Positions 26,900 to 36,346 are shown, counted from the stretch's first letter. The stretch is DNA of 64,000 bases from Ruminococcus flavefaciens MA2007 (GCF_000621845.1 NZ_KK211355.1:124001-188000); one strand, 5' to 3'. Notes: generated by a model not told the origin, from the sequence alone. Made by a program: numbers and translations.

Positions 26900-28180
26900 A
26901 TGAGATTTTCCAAGTCGGAAGGCAGCTTCATGGTCAAGCTTCTGAGAAATGTTGTCCTTGTGCTGCTTCTGATAATCTTTGTCAGCATAGTATATAACTT
27001 CCGCAACAGAGAGAGCAATACGGTCGCGGCTCTTATGGCGACTTCGGTGTCCTCAAAGGAGTACAAGGGCGTATTTATAAGAGATGAGGAGATAATCCTC
27101 TACAGCGGAAACGGCGTGCTAAGCTATAATGTGTCCGACGGCGGAAAGGTGGGCAACGGCAGCGTTATCGCAGAAGCCTATCCCTCCGACGAGCAGCTCA
27201 GCATAAAGCGCCAGAAGGCTATGCTCCGGAAGGAACTGAATATCCTTGAAAAGATACAGAATCCGGGTACTATGGAATCTGCACAGCCTGCCAGCATCTC
27301 CGAGAATATCAACGAGAGCTACAGGAGCTTTATCTACTACAGGGATATGGGGGATTACGACAGCCTTGAAACAGTGAAGGACGATCTTCTCGTACAGCTC
27401 AGTACATATCAGATAATGACAGAAGAGGTACAGGGCTTTGACCAGAAGATATCCGATATAAAGTCAGAGATCGCCAAGCTCGACGCAAAGACGCTCTCCT
27501 CCAGCGAGACCATAAAGGCTCAGAGATCCGCTTATTTTGCCAGCTATATCGACGGCTATGAGGAGGAACTCAGCAGCAAGACGCTGGACAAGCTCACCTG
27601 CGACGAGGTGGAGAGCATAACTGACAGAAAGTCAACAGCCCCGAATGTCGTCGGAAAGCTTATCGACGGTTACGGCTGGTATCTTGCCGTGGTTGCTGAC
27701 AACTCCAAGAAGGAGTACGAGATCGGCAAGGAGGTCAAGCTGAAATTTGATTCCTCAGCCGAGACTTATCCTGCTGTTATTTACGATATCCGCGATGAAA
27801 AGCCCGACAGGAGCCTTATCATCATTTCGTGCAGCAAGTTCAATTACGAGCTTGTACAGCACAGAGCCGAGATAGTCGAGGTCATCTCGCTTATCGACGG
27901 AAAGGAGAAGTACGAGGGACTTAAAGTTCCCCGTGAGGCTATCCGCTTTGCCGATGTCAAGGAGACCTATACCGACGAAAACGGCAACGAAAAGGAAAAG
28001 TTAATGACAAGCAAGGGCGTTTATATCCGTAAGGGCGAGCAGGTGCTCTTTAAAAAGATAGATGTAAGATTTGAGGGAAATGATTACGTCCTCTCAAAGG
28101 TGCATCCCGAAAGCGAGTATTTGCAGCTTTACGATGATATTATGTTAGAGGGAGTCGATAAAGATGACGAAAAAGAATGA
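26900..28180 (+). CDS. HlyD-like membrane-anchored protein at the head of the division cluster
   Basis: The 426-residue protein has a short basic N-terminus, one TM at about 14-33, a biotinyl-lipoyl-like segment (GNGVLSYNVSDGGKVGNGSVIAEAYPSD), a coiled-coil hairpin (about 100-205) and a second beta-rich part. This matches HlyD-type adaptor topology. No transporter gene is nearby. It overlaps ylmE by 17 bases and stands where ylmD is found in Bacillus, so a link to the divisome or cell envelope is likely but unproven. Confidence 0.75.
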   Translation: MRFSKSEGSFMVKLLRNVVLVLLLIIFVSIVYNFRNRESNTVAALMATSVSSKEYKGVFIRDEEIILYSGNGVLSYNVSDGGKVGNGSVIAEAYPSDEQLSIKRQKAMLRKELNILEKIQNPGTMESAQPASISENINESYRSFIYYRDMGDYDSLETVKDDLLVQLSTYQIMTEEVQGFDQKISDIKSEIAKLDAKTLSSSETIKAQRSAYFASYIDGYEEELSSKTLDKLTCDEVESITDRKSTAPNVVGKLIDGYGWYLAVVADNSKKEYEIGKEVKLKFDSSAETYPAVIYDIRDEKPDRSLIIISCSKFNYELVQHRAEIVEVISLIDGKEKYEGLKVPREAIRFADVKETYTDENGNEKEKLMTSKGVYIRKGEQVLFKKIDVRFEGNDYVLSKVHPESEYLQLYDDIMLEGVDKDDEKE

Positions 28181-28859
28181 TCTCGCTTATATCGACGAGA
28201 ACCTGCGCATAATAAGAGAGAGATGCGCCGAAGCCAAGGACAGGTACCGAAGCTCCGACGATAATATCCGAATAATGGCGGTCACAAAGACCGTTGCTCC
28301 CGAGGCGATAAATCACGCCGTAGAGCTTGGGATAGACCTTCTCGGAGAAAACAGAGTGCAGGAGTACCTTTCAAAGGCTGACTTCTATGACAAGTCCGCC
28401 GAGGTACAGTTTATTGGACATTTACAGACCAACAAGGTCAAATATATCATAAATTCCGTAAGCATGATACAGTCAGTTGACAGCCTGAAGCTGGGACAGG
28501 AGATAAGCCGCCTCGCCGTTAAGAACGGCAGGGTAATGGATATCCTCTGTGAGGTCAACATCGGCGGAGAGGATTCCAAGAGCGGTATCGCTCCCGACGG
28601 ACTTGATGAGCTTATGGACGGGCTCTCGGAGCTCGAAGGCATACGTATAAGAGGACTTATGACTATCCCGCCGCCCTCGGACAGCGATATCTTCCTCGGC
28701 AGAATGAAGGAGCTCTACGATAAGGTCTCCTCGGAGCGAAAGGGAATGGATACGCTCTCAATGGGAATGACTCACGATTACGCAGAAGCCATAAAGTACG
28801 GCTCGACACTGGTGCGTATCGGAACAGGTCTTTTCGGCGCAAGAGACTATTCAAAGTAA
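28164..28859 (+). CDS. ylmE: YggS/PROSC-family PLP homeostasis protein
   Basis: PLP-binding protein with a single TIM-barrel domain that manages free pyridoxal phosphate. The 231-residue protein has the PLP lysine in MAVTKTV, the segments LGENRVQEYLSK and FIGHLQTNK, and the C-terminal SMGMTHDYAEAIKYGSTLVRIGTGLFG. It lies upstream of sepF as in Bacillus and overlaps the preceding gene by 17 bases. Confidence 0.94.
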   Translation: MTKKNDLAYIDENLRIIRERCAEAKDRYRSSDDNIRIMAVTKTVAPEAINHAVELGIDLLGENRVQEYLSKADFYDKSAEVQFIGHLQTNKVKYIINSVSMIQSVDSLKLGQEISRLAVKNGRVMDILCEVNIGGEDSKSGIAPDGLDELMDGLSELEGIRIRGLMTIPPPSDSDIFLGRMKELYDKVSSERKGMDTLSMGMTHDYAEAIKYGSTLVRIGTGLFGARDYSK

Positions 28860-28954
28860 TTCGCAGCGGAATGCTGAGATCAACACGGGATACTCCGCAT
28901 TGATCCTGTGAAGAGAAATATAAAAAACAAATAATGCGGAGAAGGAGTATTAAG

Positions 28955-29434
28955 ATGAAACTTTTTGACGGTATTAAGGATTTTTTCTTTGCTGCAGATG
29001 ATGATGATTTTGAAGCTGATGTTCCCGTTCGTCACGAGCGTGAGCGCGGCGGTTTCCAGCCTTCCGACCAGGAAGACGCTCCCGTAAATGAGGGCGCACC
29101 AAGCGGTCTTGGCGGCGGCGGCAGAAGAAACAAGGTCGTTAATATACAGACTACAGCACAGTTACAGGTAGTTCTCGTAAAGCCCTCTGCTTTCACAGAC
29201 GCTAAGCAGATAGCTGACCATCTCATTGCTAAGAAAACAGTAGTTCTCAACCTCGAGACAGCTTCTCCCGAGAATAAGAGAAGAATAATCGACTTCCTCG
29301 TTGGCGTTGCTTATGCAAACGGCGGAAGCCTCAAGCCGGTAGCTAACCTTACCTACATCATTACTCCTTATAATGTAGGCTTCATCGGCGAGGACTTAGT
29401 TGGCGAGCTGGAGAATAACGGCGTATTCATCTGA
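28955..29434 (+). CDS. sepF: Cell division protein SepF
   Basis: FtsZ-interacting protein that forms rings at the septum. The 159-residue protein has the N-terminal membrane-binding amphipathic helix (MKLFDGIKDFFF), an acidic/Gly-rich linker, and the globular DUF552 domain (VLVKPSAFTDAKQIADHL through VGFIGEDL). The ATG at 28955 has a GGAGAAGGAG site; an in-frame start at 28934 overlaps it. The stop overlaps the ylmH start by one base. Confidence 0.95.
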   Translation: MKLFDGIKDFFFAADDDDFEADVPVRHERERGGFQPSDQEDAPVNEGAPSGLGGGGRRNKVVNIQTTAQLQVVLVKPSAFTDAKQIADHLIAKKTVVLNLETASPENKRRIIDFLVGVAYANGGSLKPVANLTYIITPYNVGFIGEDLVGELENNGVFI

Positions 29435-30192
29435 TGAACGAGCCGTCGGATAAGCTCTTTGCCGCAAGGCTTGCGGATATGACAGCTCTGTGCGAAAGAA
29501 ACGGCGCGGCGGTGTTCTCGTCTTTTTTCGACGAGAGACAGTGCGTGGAAGCCGAGGCTTGGTGCAAAGGTCATACAGGTGAGCTCAGGTATCGGCTCTG
29601 GGGCGGATACGATGACGCAAGACGGAAAATGCTTGCGGTCTATCCCGATTACTGCGAGGACTATGTGGAGGGGGAGTACCCCTTTGTGTGCCTGACCTTC
29701 ACCTACCGAAGCGAGGACAAGCTCACCCACAGGGACTTTCTCGGCAGCTTTATGGGCTTGCAGCTCAAACGTGAGATAATCGGGGATATAGTTGTCTCCG
29801 AGGGCGTCACTCAGGCGTTTGTCACTGAGGTAGCTGCAAGGAGCATAACATCTTCCATATCAAAGATAGGCAGAGTCGGCGTGAAAATTGCTGATGACAA
29901 GCCCTTTGAGCTGGAAAATGTTCAGAAGTTCCGGACTATCAGCGGTACGGTGGCTTCATTGCGCCTTGACTGCGTGGTGGGACTTGCCGCTCATCTGAGC
30001 CGTGAAAAAGCGGCGGCGCTTATCCGTTCAGATAAGGCAGAGGTCAATCATCTGCCTGTTTCATCTGTCTCCTACGAACTCAGGGGCGGAGATGTATTGT
30101 CAATTAGGGGAATCGGAAGATTTGTGCTTTCAGAAATAAACGGCTCTACTAAAAAGGGACGCATACACATTGATCTTAAAAAATATATTTAG
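29434..30192 (+). CDS. ylmH: YlmH, S4-domain RNA-binding protein
   Basis: The 252-residue protein has an N-terminal YlmH domain and a C-terminal S4 domain (LSREKAAALIRSDKAEVNHL and GDVLSIRGIGRF). YlmH homologues bind RNA and help stalled-ribosome rescue in Bacillus. Its position between sepF and divIVA is conserved, but the membrane gene ylmG normally between sepF and ylmH is absent. It starts on the sepF stop (TGATG). Confidence 0.93.
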   Translation: MNEPSDKLFAARLADMTALCERNGAAVFSSFFDERQCVEAEAWCKGHTGELRYRLWGGYDDARRKMLAVYPDYCEDYVEGEYPFVCLTFTYRSEDKLTHRDFLGSFMGLQLKREIIGDIVVSEGVTQAFVTEVAARSITSSISKIGRVGVKIADDKPFELENVQKFRTISGTVASLRLDCVVGLAAHLSREKAAALIRSDKAEVNHLPVSSVSYELRGGDVLSIRGIGRFVLSEINGSTKKGRIHIDLKKYI

Positions 30193-30203
30193 AGGTGAAT
30201 GAA

Positions 30204-30773
30204 ATGATAACTTCAAAGGACGTCAGAAATAAGAGATTTGAAAAGGCAGCTTTCGGCTACAAGCAGGAGGAGATCGACGAGTTCCTCTCTCAGCTGGAGG
30301 CAGAGCTCGACGAAATGGAGCGCGAGCGTGCAGAGGCTAACAGCAAGATACAGGTGCTCGCTGATAAGGTAAGAGAATACATGAGAGACGAGGACGCTCT
30401 CAAGGACGCACTCCTCGGTGCTCAGAAGCAGGGACATCAGGTCCTCAACGACGCTAACGAAAAGGCTGAGCAGATAATCGCAGAGGCTAAGGAAAAGGCT
30501 GCTGCTCTCGAGGACGAGGCTGTTCGTCAGCACGCTGAGGCTATGGAAAAGAACCGCGAGGAGATCGCTAAGGAAAAGGAAGCTCTCATCGAGGCTCAGC
30601 AGCAGGTAGCAGACTTCAAGAAGAGCCTGTTCGATATGTACAAGAGCCACTTAGAGCTCATCTCATCTATGCCTGAGACATTCGACAACGAGACAGCTGA
30701 AGATGAGACAGAGGACAAGGTTGAGACAGCAGAGGAGATCGCAGCTGCTGTAGCGGCAGAGGTCGAGGAATAA
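30204..30773 (+). CDS. divIVA: Septum/pole-localised coiled-coil protein DivIVA
   Basis: The 189-residue protein has the membrane-curvature-binding N-terminus (RNKRFEKAAFGYKQEEIDEFL) followed by a long coiled coil rich in Ala, Glu and Lys and an acidic Glu/Ala tail. The ATG at 30204 has an AGAGGTG site; a GTG at 30195 lies inside that site. It recruits division or sporulation factors in relatives and closes the sepF-ylmH-divIVA unit. Confidence 0.94.
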   Translation: MITSKDVRNKRFEKAAFGYKQEEIDEFLSQLEAELDEMERERAEANSKIQVLADKVREYMRDEDALKDALLGAQKQGHQVLNDANEKAEQIIAEAKEKAAALEDEAVRQHAEAMEKNREEIAKEKEALIEAQQQVADFKKSLFDMYKSHLELISSMPETFDNETAEDETEDKVETAEEIAAAVAAEVEE

Positions 30774-30792
30774 TCAAAAATTAAAAAGATCG

Positions 30793-30833
30793 AAAGGAGG
30801 ATCCCTCAGTCTTTTGTAGAGGGATCGGATAGT
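30793..30833 (+). promoter_or_regulatory. ileS translation start region with a hairpin between Shine-Dalgarno and ATG
   Basis: GAAAGGAGG (30792-30800) is 33 bases upstream of the ATG, too far for normal use. Between them GATCCCTC (30800-30807) can pair with GAGGGATC (30819-30826), leaving an 11-base loop. Folding this stem brings the site to about 7 bases from the ATG. Confidence 0.65.
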
Positions 30834-33614
30834 ATGGCACAGGATTATAACAGTACTCTTAATTTACCGCAGACAGAATTCCCGATGCGCGGAAATCTGC
30901 CTAAGAGAGAGCCTGAAACTCTCAAAAAATGGGAAGATGAAAGACTCTACTACAAAATGGTAGAGAAGAACAAGGGCAAGCCCTCATATGTTCTCCATGA
31001 CGGACCTCCCTATGCAAACGGCGAGATACACCTCGGTCATGCTCTTAACAAGTCCCTCAAGGACTTCATCGTTAAGTATAAGAATATGAACGGTTTCTGT
31101 GCTCCCTACGTTCCCGGCTGGGACACCCACGGTCTTCCTATCGAGCTGAAGGCTATGAAGGCTATCGGCGTTGAGAACGGAGCTATCCCTGCGGTAGACC
31201 TCAGAAAGCACTGCCGTGAGTACGCTATGACTCAGGTCGCTAACCAGATGAAGGGCTTCAAGAGACTGGGCTCACTGGGCGACTATGACTATCCTTACCT
31301 GACACTTCGTCCCGAGTACGAGGCAAAGCAGGTAGAGGTATTCGGCTCAATGGTAAAGAAGGGCTATATGTACAAGGGCTTGAAGCCTGTTTACTGGTGC
31401 CCTGACTGTAACACAGCTCTCGCTGAGGCTGAGATCGAGTACTCCAACGATCCATGCTATTCTATCTATGTAAAGTTCAACGTAACTGATGACAAGGGAA
31501 TCTTCACAGGACTTGGACTTGACCTTTCAAAGATATATTTCGTTATCTGGACAACTACTACATGGACTATCCCGGGCAACCTTGCTATCTGCCTCGGTCC
31601 TGAGTACAACTATACACTTGTTCACGTAGGCGACGAGTACTACGTAATGGCTGAGGAGCTCGTAAAGACAACTATGGAGACAGCAGGTATCACTGAGTAT
31701 ACCACTGAGCATATCTTCACAGGTGCAGAGCTCGAGGGCATGAAGACCAAGCACCCCCTCTATGACCGTCCGTCACCCATAATCGTAGGCGACCACGTTA
31801 CTCTTGAAAGCGGTACAGGCTGCGTACATACAGCTCCCGGCTACGGTGTTGAGGACTTTGAGGTCTGCAAGAAGTACGACGATATCGGTATCATCGTATG
31901 CGTTGACTCAAAGGGCAAGCAGACTGCGGAAGCAGGCGAATTCGAGGGCATGGACACAGATCAGGCTAACAAGGCTATCGCTGCAAAGCTCACAGAGCTT
32001 GGCGCTATGCTGGCTACACAGAAGATCGTCCATCAGTACCCACACTGCTGGAGATGTAACAGCCCTATCATATACAGAGCTACAGAGCAGTGGTTCTGCT
32101 CCGTAAACGGCTTCAAGGACGAGGCTATCAAGGCTATCGAGTCCGTTCAGTGGATCCCTGAGTGGGGCGAGGACAGAATCAAGGGCATGGTACGCGACAG
32201 AAGCGACTGGTGTATCTCACGTCAGAGAACATGGGGCGTTCCGATACCTGTTGTTTACTGTAAGGACTGCGGCAAGCCTATCTGCAATGACGAGACTATC
32301 TCCGCTATCTCCGAGCTCTTCCGCAAGGAGGGCAGCGACGCATGGTGGATAAAGGATACAAAGGAATTTATCCCTGCAAGCGTTAAGTGCGAGTGCGGCT
32401 GCGGCGAGTTCACCAAGGAATACGACATCATGGACGTATGGTTCGACAGCGGTGTATCACATACATCTGTTATGGAGGGCAAGGACTTCCCGAGCCTTTC
32501 ATGGCCTGCTGACCTCTATCTCGAGGGTGCTGACCAGTACAGAGGCTGGTTCCAGTCATCGCTCCTCACATCAGTCGTATACAAGGGACAGTCACCATAT
32601 AAGGCTGTCTGCACTCACGGCTGGGTAGTTGACGGCGAGGGCAAGGCAATGCACAAGTCCCTCGGAAACGGTATTGATCCAAGCGAGATAACAGACCAGT
32701 ACGGCGCTGATATACTCCGTCTGTGGGCAGCTTCTTCTGACTACCACAGCGATATCCGTATCTCAAAGCCTATCCTCGGTCAGCTTTCCGACGCTTACAA
32801 GAAGATAAGAAATACTGCTCGTTTCATTCTGGGCAACCTGGGCAACGGCGCAGGCTTCGATCCCGACAAGGACAGCGTAAGCGACGACCAGCTCACAGAG
32901 CTGGACAAATGGGCTCTCATGAAGCTCGATAACCTTATCGACACAATGAAGAAGGGCTACGACGCATTTGATTTCCATATTGCGCTCCACGCTCTCCACA
33001 ACTTCTGCGTAATAGATATGTCAAACTTCTACCTTGACATAATCAAGGACAGACTTTACTGCGAGAAGGAGGATTCAGTTCTCCGCCGCGCAGCTCAGAC
33101 GGCAATGTACCGCATAATCAGTGCGATGACAAGACTTGCCGCACCTATCATTTCATTCACAGCCGAGGAGATATGGCAGTTCATGCCTCACTCCGCAGGC
33201 GACGACAAGCTCAGCGTATTCCTCAACCAGATGCCTGAGAAGAGCGGTATCGAGTTCACCGACGACTTCAAGGACAAGTGGGAGTTCATCTACAATACAC
33301 GTCTCGGAGCTAACAAGGCTCTTGAGGATGCTCGTAACGAAAAGACTATCGGTAAGTCCCTTGAGGCTAAGATAATCATCAAGAGCTCCGACGCTGACTA
33401 CGACAGATATGCTTCACTGGCAGACCAGCTCAAGGATATCCTCATCGTTTCAGGCGTTGAGGTAGAGAAGGCAGGCACAGCCGAGACAGCATTCGCTGTA
33501 GCAAAGGCTGAGGGCGACAAGTGCGAGCGCTGCTGGTGCTTCAGCAAGTACGTTGGCACAAATCACGACCACCCCACACTCTGTGAGAGATGCGCTATAG
33601 CTGTAGAAGCTTAA
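30834..33614 (+). CDS. ileS: Isoleucyl-tRNA synthetase
   Basis: Class I synthetase charging tRNA-Ile. The 926-residue protein has the HIGH-type motif GEIHLGHAL, the CP1 editing domain (TTTWTIPGN), a KMSKS position reading AMHKSLGN, and a C-terminal zinc finger (CERCWCF and CERCA). No T-box leader precedes it; only about 60 bases separate it from divIVA, so it depends on the division cluster transcript unless an internal promoter exists. The KMSKS variant keeps the second Lys. Confidence 0.97.
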   Translation: MAQDYNSTLNLPQTEFPMRGNLPKREPETLKKWEDERLYYKMVEKNKGKPSYVLHDGPPYANGEIHLGHALNKSLKDFIVKYKNMNGFCAPYVPGWDTHGLPIELKAMKAIGVENGAIPAVDLRKHCREYAMTQVANQMKGFKRLGSLGDYDYPYLTLRPEYEAKQVEVFGSMVKKGYMYKGLKPVYWCPDCNTALAEAEIEYSNDPCYSIYVKFNVTDDKGIFTGLGLDLSKIYFVIWTTTTWTIPGNLAICLGPEYNYTLVHVGDEYYVMAEELVKTTMETAGITEYTTEHIFTGAELEGMKTKHPLYDRPSPIIVGDHVTLESGTGCVHTAPGYGVEDFEVCKKYDDIGIIVCVDSKGKQTAEAGEFEGMDTDQANKAIAAKLTELGAMLATQKIVHQYPHCWRCNSPIIYRATEQWFCSVNGFKDEAIKAIESVQWIPEWGEDRIKGMVRDRSDWCISRQRTWGVPIPVVYCKDCGKPICNDETISAISELFRKEGSDAWWIKDTKEFIPASVKCECGCGEFTKEYDIMDVWFDSGVSHTSVMEGKDFPSLSWPADLYLEGADQYRGWFQSSLLTSVVYKGQSPYKAVCTHGWVVDGEGKAMHKSLGNGIDPSEITDQYGADILRLWAASSDYHSDIRISKPILGQLSDAYKKIRNTARFILGNLGNGAGFDPDKDSVSDDQLTELDKWALMKLDNLIDTMKKGYDAFDFHIALHALHNFCVIDMSNFYLDIIKDRLYCEKEDSVLRRAAQTAMYRIISAMTRLAAPIISFTAEEIWQFMPHSAGDDKLSVFLNQMPEKSGIEFTDDFKDKWEFIYNTRLGANKALEDARNEKTIGKSLEAKIIIKSSDADYDRYASLADQLKDILIVSGVEVEKAGTAETAFAVAKAEGDKCERCWCFSKYVGTNHDHPTLCERCAIAVEA

Positions 33615-33627
33615 AATATCATTCTTT

Positions 33628-33653
33628 GCCTGTCGGCTTTTTGGTCGACAGGC
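33628..33653 (+). other. Hairpin between ileS and lspA
   Basis: GCCTGTCG, 10-base loop, CGACAGGC. No real T-run follows, so read-through into lspA or mRNA processing is likely. Confidence 0.6.
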
Positions 33654-33676
33654 AGTCTTATTGAAAGGATACACAC

Positions 33677-34195
33677 TTGTTGATAATACTTGCTTTGCTG
33701 GTGGCTGTCCTTGTAGGAGCTGACCAGCTCGTGAAATACTGGGCTGTACATGAGCTCAAACCCGTAGGTACTATGGACTTTATCCGTATCGGAGACTTCA
33801 AGATATTCGACCTTACCTACCTTGAAAACGACGGCGCTATCTTTGGAAGTATGTCGGGACAGAGGTGGTTCCTCATCGGCTTTACGAGCCTTGTTGTGCT
33901 GGCAGGCATAGTGGTGCTTTTTAAGGTATACCGCCGCTCGAAGTTCCTCAGCACAGCCATCGCGCTGTTTATCGCAGGAGGTATCGGCAATCTTATCGAC
34001 CGTTTCCGCTTTGCTTACGTGGTGGATATGTTCGAGTTCAAGCCATTCAGATTTGCTATCTTCAACGTGGCTGACATCTGCGTCACCTTTGCTTTCATCA
34101 TGCTTATCTGGTACGCACTTTTCATCGATCCCAAGATAGAAAAGGCTAAGAAGGCTGCGGAAGCAGAGTCCGAAAAGGCGGAAGAAAATGAGTGA
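33677..34195 (+). CDS. lspA: Lipoprotein signal peptidase (signal peptidase II)
   Basis: Aspartic membrane peptidase that cleaves lipoprotein signal peptides, needed by the lipoproteins in this window. The 172-residue protein has four TM segments. The two catalytic Asp lie in GNLIDRFRF and YVVDMFEF, and the conserved NxGAxFG-like segment reads NDGAIFG. A charged Lys/Glu tail follows. The start is TTG with a GAAAGGA site. The stop overlaps the next start by 8 bases. Confidence 0.94.
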   Translation: MLIILALLVAVLVGADQLVKYWAVHELKPVGTMDFIRIGDFKIFDLTYLENDGAIFGSMSGQRWFLIGFTSLVVLAGIVVLFKVYRRSKFLSTAIALFIAGGIGNLIDRFRFAYVVDMFEFKPFRFAIFNVADICVTFAFIMLIWYALFIDPKIEKAKKAAEAESEKAEENE

Positions 34196-35102
34196 GCAGG
34201 TGATACTCACAGCTTCTCCCGAGGATAAGGGGAGCCGTATAGATAAGTACATTTCTGATAATATTGCGGAGCTTACGCGCTCTGCGGTACAGGGGCTCAT
34301 TGAAAAGGGACTTGTTCTCGCGGAGGGCAAGGCTGTCAGCAAGAACTACAAGCTCAGAGGCGGCGAGGAGATATCCGTGGAGATACCCGAGCCCGAGCCT
34401 ATGGACGCTGTACCCGAGGATATACCCCTTGATATCGTCTATGAGGACGACGACCTGCTGGTTGTAAACAAGCCCAAGGGCATGGTGGTACACCCTGCAC
34501 ACGGCAATTATACGGGAACACTGGTAAATGCTCTGCTTCATCACTGCGGAGACAGCCTGTCGGGGATAAACGGCGTTATCCGTCCGGGTATCGTGCACCG
34601 TATCGACAAAAACACCAGCGGACTTCTCATAGTTGCCAAGAACGACGCTTCTCATCTGAAGCTTGCTGAGCAGATAAAGGAGCACAGCTTCACCCGTGAG
34701 TACGAGGCAGTCGCCTGCGGCTATTTCAAGGAAACCGAGGGAACTGTGGACGCTCCTATAGGGCGTCACAAGACAGACCGCAAGAAGATGTGCGTTACCA
34801 CGGAAAATTCCCGAAACGCTGTTACTCATTACAGCGTAATAAAGCAGTACGGCGGCTACGCTCATGTGAGACTGCGGCTCGAAACGGGACGTACTCATCA
34901 GATACGTGTTCACCTCAGCTATATCGGACACCCCGTACTTGGGGACGACGTTTACGGAAAGCCCTACAAGGGCATAGAGGGACAATGCCTTCACGCCCGT
35001 AAAATAGGCTTTATCCATCCCACAACAGGGGAGTATATGGAGTTCGTCAGCGACCTGCCCGATTACTTTGTATCCATACTTGCAAAGCTGGAAAAAATGT
35101 AG
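34188..35102 (+). CDS. RluD-family 23S rRNA pseudouridine synthase
   Basis: The 304-residue protein has an N-terminal S4 domain (SRIDKYISDNIAELTRSAVQ) and the catalytic motif HRIDKNTSGLL with the conserved Asp. ETGRTHQIRVHL is also intact. It matches Bacillus YlyB, which lies next to lspA in the same order. The exact target uridines cannot be told from sequence alone. Overlaps lspA by 8 bases. Confidence 0.94.
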   Translation: MSEQVILTASPEDKGSRIDKYISDNIAELTRSAVQGLIEKGLVLAEGKAVSKNYKLRGGEEISVEIPEPEPMDAVPEDIPLDIVYEDDDLLVVNKPKGMVVHPAHGNYTGTLVNALLHHCGDSLSGINGVIRPGIVHRIDKNTSGLLIVAKNDASHLKLAEQIKEHSFTREYEAVACGYFKETEGTVDAPIGRHKTDRKKMCVTTENSRNAVTHYSVIKQYGGYAHVRLRLETGRTHQIRVHLSYIGHPVLGDDVYGKPYKGIEGQCLHARKIGFIHPTTGEYMEFVSDLPDYFVSILAKLEKM

Positions 35103-35112
35103 GAGTGATACC

Positions 35113-35934
35113 TTGTTTGAAGATATATCGAAAGTTGTCCTGCTCAGCGACATGGACGGAACTCTCCTCAACTCAAAAAAGGAGATAACCGACACCGACA
35201 GAGCCGCTATTGAGCGCTTTACGGCAATGGGCGGACGCTTTACCGTTGCGACGGGACGCACTATCCAGTCCTTTGACCAGTTCCGTTCTGTTCTGGGGCT
35301 GAAATATCCTATAATCATGTACAACGGAGCAGCTATCCATGACTATATCATGGGCGAAACGCTGTTCACACACTCTCTTCCCCCTGAAGCTAAGGCTTAC
35401 ACGGCGGAGCTCCTTGAGCTAATGCCGCAGGCAGGAGGAGAGGTGCTGAAAACCGAGGGCACTTACGTTTTCAGCAATACAGATTACCAGCAGCTCCATA
35501 CAAAGCTGTGCGGTATAGTGCCGAATTACGCGGAGCTCTCCGACATAGAGGACGGCGGCTGGCTGAAAGTCCTGTTCTCATTGTCTCCCGAGGACGTTGA
35601 CCATATGGAGCTCCTTGTAAAACAGCTGCGCTATGAGGGCGTGGATTTTGTGAAGTCCTCGGAAATATTCCTTGAAATGCTCCCAAAGGGAGTAAGCAAG
35701 GGCTCGGCTCTTGCACAGTATCGCAGGCTCGGCGGCATGGAGGGCTGTACCTTCGTGTCTATCGGCGACTTCGACAACGATATAGAGATGATAGTCGAAG
35801 CCGATGTGGGAGCTTGTCCCGCCAATGCGGAGGAATCAGTAAAGGCAAAGGCGGATATCGTACTCTCACGCACCAACGACGAGGGCGCTGTAGCAGAGCT
35901 TATCGACTACATTATCGAAAGGTGCAAACAGTAG
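35113..35934 (+). CDS. Cof-type HAD-family sugar or nucleotide phosphatase
   Basis: The 273-residue protein has the HAD nucleophile motif DMDGTLLNS, the Thr motif in FTVATGRT, a C2 cap domain in the middle, and the metal motif GDFDNDIEMI. It is of the Cof/YidA type, with phosphosugar-like substrates. The start is a TTG at 35113 with TAGGAGTG 6-7 bases upstream; an earlier in-frame ATG lies inside the previous gene. It sits 10 bases after the rluD-type gene. Confidence 0.9.
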   Translation: MFEDISKVVLLSDMDGTLLNSKKEITDTDRAAIERFTAMGGRFTVATGRTIQSFDQFRSVLGLKYPIIMYNGAAIHDYIMGETLFTHSLPPEAKAYTAELLELMPQAGGEVLKTEGTYVFSNTDYQQLHTKLCGIVPNYAELSDIEDGGWLKVLFSLSPEDVDHMELLVKQLRYEGVDFVKSSEIFLEMLPKGVSKGSALAQYRRLGGMEGCTFVSIGDFDNDIEMIVEADVGACPANAEESVKAKADIVLSRTNDEGAVAELIDYIIERCKQ

Positions 35935-35938
35935 AACA

Positions 35939-36262
35939 ATGAAGAAGAAGGCAGCAATAATCGTATACATAGTCGCAGTAATAATCGTGCTGGGACTTAT
36001 CGGGCTGCTGGTTTACAGCAGCATGAACGGCAGGAGCTCTGACTCCGCCGCAAGCTTTACACTCAGCGATGTGGCAACGCTGGCGCTGGCGGTATTTGCA
36101 GTACCGATGTGGATAGCGTCGCTTTGCCTGATGAAGGCGCTGAGACTCAGGGGAACTCTCCACGAAAGGCAGAACAAGATGCTCATATCCGTTCCTGCCG
36201 TGGCGTGTACAGGCTTTTCAATATTTTATATAATTGTCATTGTAATGATGATTTTCAGGTGA
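35939..36262 (+). CDS. Small membrane protein, 107 residues
   Basis: Not recognised. Three hydrophobic segments (about 5-27, 44-64 and 83-105) and a short basic loop (RLRGTLHERQNK). It starts 4 bases after the HAD gene and ends the operon before the transketolase promoter. No clear ribosome site stronger than the end of the HAD gene (AAAGG). Confidence 0.65.
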   Translation: MKKKAAIIVYIVAVIIVLGLIGLLVYSSMNGRSSDSAASFTLSDVATLALAVFAVPMWIASLCLMKALRLRGTLHERQNKMLISVPAVACTGFSIFYIIVIVMMIFR

Positions 36263-36299
36263 AAGACATAATATGTTTACATTTACAGCAAAAAATGTC

Positions 36300-36328
36300 T
36301 TGCATTTACCCATTTTTTGCGGTATAAT
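36300..36328 (+). promoter_or_regulatory. Transketolase promoter
   Basis: TTGCAT, 17-bp spacer, TATAAT. The implied leader is about 135 bases. Confidence 0.85.
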
Positions 36329-36346
36329 ATGTGTGTAGCTATAATT

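Noticed and set aside
30774-30833. T-box riboswitch before ileS
   Set aside because: Only 60 bases are available and no T-box core (AGGGTGGNACCGCG-type) is present.
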